Positions 62,351 to 64,000 of a DNA stretch of 64,000 bases are shown here, in pieces. Each line of letters begins with the position of its first letter. Positions within the stretch are counted from its first letter, which is position 1. The stretch comes from Flavobacterium orientale (GTDB taxonomy: Bacteria > Bacteroidota > Bacteroidia > Flavobacteriales > Flavobacteriaceae). The position numbers were made by a program, and so were the translations under genes. Location of the stretch: positions 1-64,000 of the forward strand of contig NZ_BMFG01000011.1 in NCBI RefSeq assembly GCF_014638005.1. Direction: 5' to 3'. The notes below the pieces were generated by a model. That model was not told the origin of the DNA. It did no database searches and saw only the letters and a list, made by a program, of their open reading frames with translations.

Positions 62351-62896
62351 ATGAATAGGTTCAAAAAACTTTCATTACTTTTTGTATTATTGGTAGCTGT
62401 TTTATACAACGAAAATACTTTTGCTCAAGCAGATACAACAAGTACTCATCAAACTAAAAGTGCGTTTTGGTCCAAGGTGCGTTTTGGTGGTGGATTTGGC
62501 CTGGCAATTGGAAACAACTATACCGATGTTATGTTGGCTCCCGGAGCGATTTATGATTTTAATAAATACATCAGTTTAGGTTTTGGTTTGCAAGGAAGTT
62601 ATGTGAAACAAAAAAACTTTTTTGAATCCTATATTTATGGAGCAAGCATGATTGTTTTGGGAAATCCTATTCCGGAGGTTCAGCTTTCTGCTGAGTTAGA
62701 ACAATTACGAGTGAACACTACTTATGATAACAATTTGGGTTCTTTTAAAGATAATTTTTGGAATACCGGTTTGTTTTTAGGTGCCGGTTATCAAAACAAT
62801 AATGTTACTGTGGGATTGCGTTACAATGTACTGCACAACAATAATAAAAATGTATATTCTGAAGCTTGGATGCCGTTTGTTAGAGTTTATTTCTAA
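62351..62896 (+). CDS. Small outer-membrane beta-barrel protein of unknown function
   Basis: 181 residues with a signal peptide (KLSLLFVLLVAVLYNENTFAQ). The mature part is beta-rich with alternating hydrophobic/polar strands: FWSKVRFGGGFGLAIGNNYTDVMLAPGAIYDF, YISLGFGLQGSYVKQ, VTVGLRYNVLHNNNKNVYSEAWMPFVRVYF; the last residue is Phe, typical of outer-membrane barrels. From memory, close homologues in flavobacteria are labelled alpha-ketoglutarate decarboxylase, apparently only because they lie beside sucA; nothing in the sequence supports an enzyme. It is transcribed divergently from sucA and its 3' end overlaps the next, convergent gene by 17 bases. Confidence 0.8.
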   Translation: MNRFKKLSLLFVLLVAVLYNENTFAQADTTSTHQTKSAFWSKVRFGGGFGLAIGNNYTDVMLAPGAIYDFNKYISLGFGLQGSYVKQKNFFESYIYGASMIVLGNPIPEVQLSAELEQLRVNTTYDNNLGSFKDNFWNTGLFLGAGYQNNNVTVGLRYNVLHNNNKNVYSEAWMPFVRVYF

Positions 62897-63230
62897 ACCA
62901 AACTTTCTGCCATTCTCTTTTTAATATTAAAAATGCTACATCACCTGCTAGTTCAGAAATGTCATCCCCATTGAGTTTTTTGACTTCTTCTTCAGAAACA
63001 TCAATAATGTAAAGCAAATTCAAATATTCGGCAAATTTGTATTGAATGAGTCGATACACTTTTTCGTGCAATTGAATTTTCAACTCATTTGGCGAAGTGC
63101 TTAACGGAAAATCAACCGGTTCGTTGGCAAAATTGAAGTCTTTATTGAGCTGTTCAATCAATTTAAGATATAAATTTTCTTTCTCTGCTTCAGACAAAAG
63201 ATGATCGGTTGATGTTGGGATGGGATACAT
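62880..63230 (-). CDS. Small conserved cytoplasmic protein of unknown function
   Basis: 116 residues, mostly helical by appearance, acidic in the middle; no signal peptide or membrane segment. Segments such as YLKLIEQLNKDFNFANEPVDFP and LKIQLHEKVYRLIQYKFAEYLNLLYIIDVSEEEVKKL occur between the polyprenyl synthetase and this end. It ends within the convergent barrel gene (17-base overlap). It lies 56 bases downstream of the polyprenyl synthetase gene, on the same strand. I do not recognise a family; function unknown. Coding status is supported by length, normal codon use and position. Confidence 0.65.
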   Translation of the reverse strand: MYPIPTSTDHLLSEAEKENLYLKLIEQLNKDFNFANEPVDFPLSTSPNELKIQLHEKVYRLIQYKFAEYLNLLYIIDVSEEEVKKLNGDDISELAGDVAFLILKREWQKVWFRNKL

Positions 63231-63286
63231 TTAGATTATTTGTTTATTATAGCTATTACTTCCTATTACCTTTTACCCATTACCTT

Positions 63287-64000
63287 CTATACCTTTCTTT
63301 TCATCAACTTCTCTCCAAATGCTCTCAAAACCATTTTTTTATCTTCCCCAATCTGCATTTTGGTTAAGGTGTCAAAGGCTTTTATAGTATACGCTTCAAT
63401 CGCGATTTGAGTTGCTTCTGAGGATCCGGTTTGATTAAAAAATTCTTTTACTGATTCAATTTTTTCTGAATTATCATTGGGTTGAATGGAATATAAATGT
63501 AACAATTGCTCACGTTCTTCTGCTTTGGCAAATTCCATTGCTTTTAAGTAAAGATACGTTTTTTTGTTTTCGATAATATCGCCACCAACTTGTTTGCCAA
63601 AAGTCTCTGGATTTCCAAAACAATCTAAATAATCATCTTGCAATTGAAAAGCGATACCTAAATTCAAACCAAAATCATAAATTAAATTGGCATTTTCTTC
63701 TGATGTTTCGGCAATAATCGCTCCCATCTTCATAGCGGCACCAACCAAAACAGCTGTTTTATATTCAATCATTTTTAAATATTCAGGAATAGTAACATCG
63801 TCTCGAGTTTCAAAATCAACATCATATTGCTGACCTTCACAAACTTCCAAAGCCGTTTTACTGAATAATTTCGCTAATGCTCTAAAAATTGCAGGTTCAT
63901 AACTTTCAAAATATTGATACGCCAAAATCAACATCGCATCTCCGGATAAAATTCCGGTATTAATATTCCATTTTTCATGAACAGTTTCTTTTCCTCTTCG
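63287..64000 (-). CDS. Polyprenyl synthetase (isoprenyl diphosphate synthase), 5' end beyond window
   Basis: At least 238 codons, open to the right edge; the ATG at 63934 is internal. Readable N-terminal part begins RRGKETVHEKWNINTGILSGDAML, which directly follows the first DDxxD motif in this family, so that motif lies just outside. The second Asp-rich motif is QLQDDYLDCFG, with GKQVGGDIIENKKTYL after it. It makes farnesyl/geranylgeranyl-type diphosphates for quinone and carrier lipid synthesis; chain length cannot be told without the N-terminus. Confidence 0.92.
   Translation of the reverse strand, partial: RRGKETVHEKWNINTGILSGDAMLILAYQYFESYEPAIFRALAKLFSKTALEVCEGQQYDVDFETRDDVTIPEYLKMIEYKTAVLVGAAMKMGAIIAETSEENANLIYDFGLNLGIAFQLQDDYLDCFGNPETFGKQVGGDIIENKKTYLYLKAMEFAKAEEREQLLHLYSIQPNDNSEKIESVKEFFNQTGSSEATQIAIEAYTIKAFDTLTKMQIGEDKKMVLRAFGEKLMKRKV

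Noticed and set aside
1..64000. Search by eye for tRNA/rRNA genes, transposases, integrases, toxin-antitoxin pairs and CRISPR repeats
   Set aside because: Nothing convincing was found; gaps are short and are explained by promoters, terminators and one intergenic repeat. A covariance-model scan would be needed to exclude small RNAs fully.

Overview
The window looks like a chromosomal segment of a Flavobacterium-type member of the Bacteroidota. The DNA is AT-rich. Many putative promoters carry the Bacteroidota -7 element TAnnTTTG, some with a TTTG/TTG element about 18-21 bases upstream. Gene content is typical of the group: the gliding/type IX secretion protein SprA, a RemB-type outer-membrane protein, TonB proteins, a large modular surface adhesin, and an Alternative Complex III (act) operon where other bacteria have cytochrome bc1. 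Almost everything is core chromosome. I see no rRNA, tRNA, CRISPR array, insertion sequence or prophage. No gene-free stretch exceeds 300 bases; the longest gaps (3477-3687, 51686-51907, 59261-59460) hold a terminator, divergent promoters and an intergenic repeat, respectively.

Layout. 1-3476: 5' part of a large secreted adhesin (minus), running off the left edge. 3688-10501: phosphate transporter (minus), then plus-strand dodecin, a DUF255 thioredoxin-domain protein, an amphipathic-helix stress-type protein, MscS channel and a secreted protein of unknown function. 10509-14006: tsaB, then a MacA-like adaptor and TolC-like outer-membrane protein. 14141-15550: DUF4403 lipoprotein. 15557-20810: cytochrome oxidase assembly and accessory operon (heme O synthase, two subunit III proteins, subunit IV, two SCO-like proteins, DUF420, a small CxxC membrane protein). 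20913-25385: remB, deoC, a frameshifted tonB and an intact tonB. 25438-34099: VanZ, gcvH, the giant sprA and ruvA. 34177-40290: malic enzyme, RDD protein, queG, cytochrome P450, ruvB. 40404-51685: actABCDEF-ctaC-ctaD, one continuous respiratory operon with its own promoter and terminator. 51908-57006: SPOR protein, infB, nusA, rimP. 57140-64000: universal stress protein, sucB and sucA, an outer-membrane protein, a small conserved protein and the 3' part of a polyprenyl synthetase.

How it fits together. The two respiratory blocks would build one electron-transfer route: menaquinol to Alternative Complex III to a caa3/aa3-type oxidase. The 40-52 kb block encodes the quinol-oxidising complex and oxidase subunits I/II; the 15-21 kb block encodes subunits III/IV plus heme O synthesis and copper delivery. 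SprA (translocon), RemB, TonB and the adhesin are the cell-surface and gliding side. The rimP-nusA-infB group is the usual transcription/translation operon, and sucA-sucB supplies the 2-oxoglutarate dehydrogenase step.

No wholly new multi-gene system is evident. The most interesting items are small-scale: (1) an apparent intrinsic terminator in the 5' leader of rimP-nusA-infB with no upstream gene to terminate, preceded by a second inverted repeat, suggesting attenuation; (2) a tonB gene split by one extra base in an A7 run; (3) two domains inserted inside other repeats of the adhesin, one leaving the two halves of a 79-residue repeat 168 residues apart; (4) a structured flavobacterial-type intergenic repeat between sucA and sucB; (5) an SCO-like protein without copper cysteines in the oxidase assembly operon; (6) a TonB-C-terminal-like module fused to the RemB barrel beside two tonB genes.
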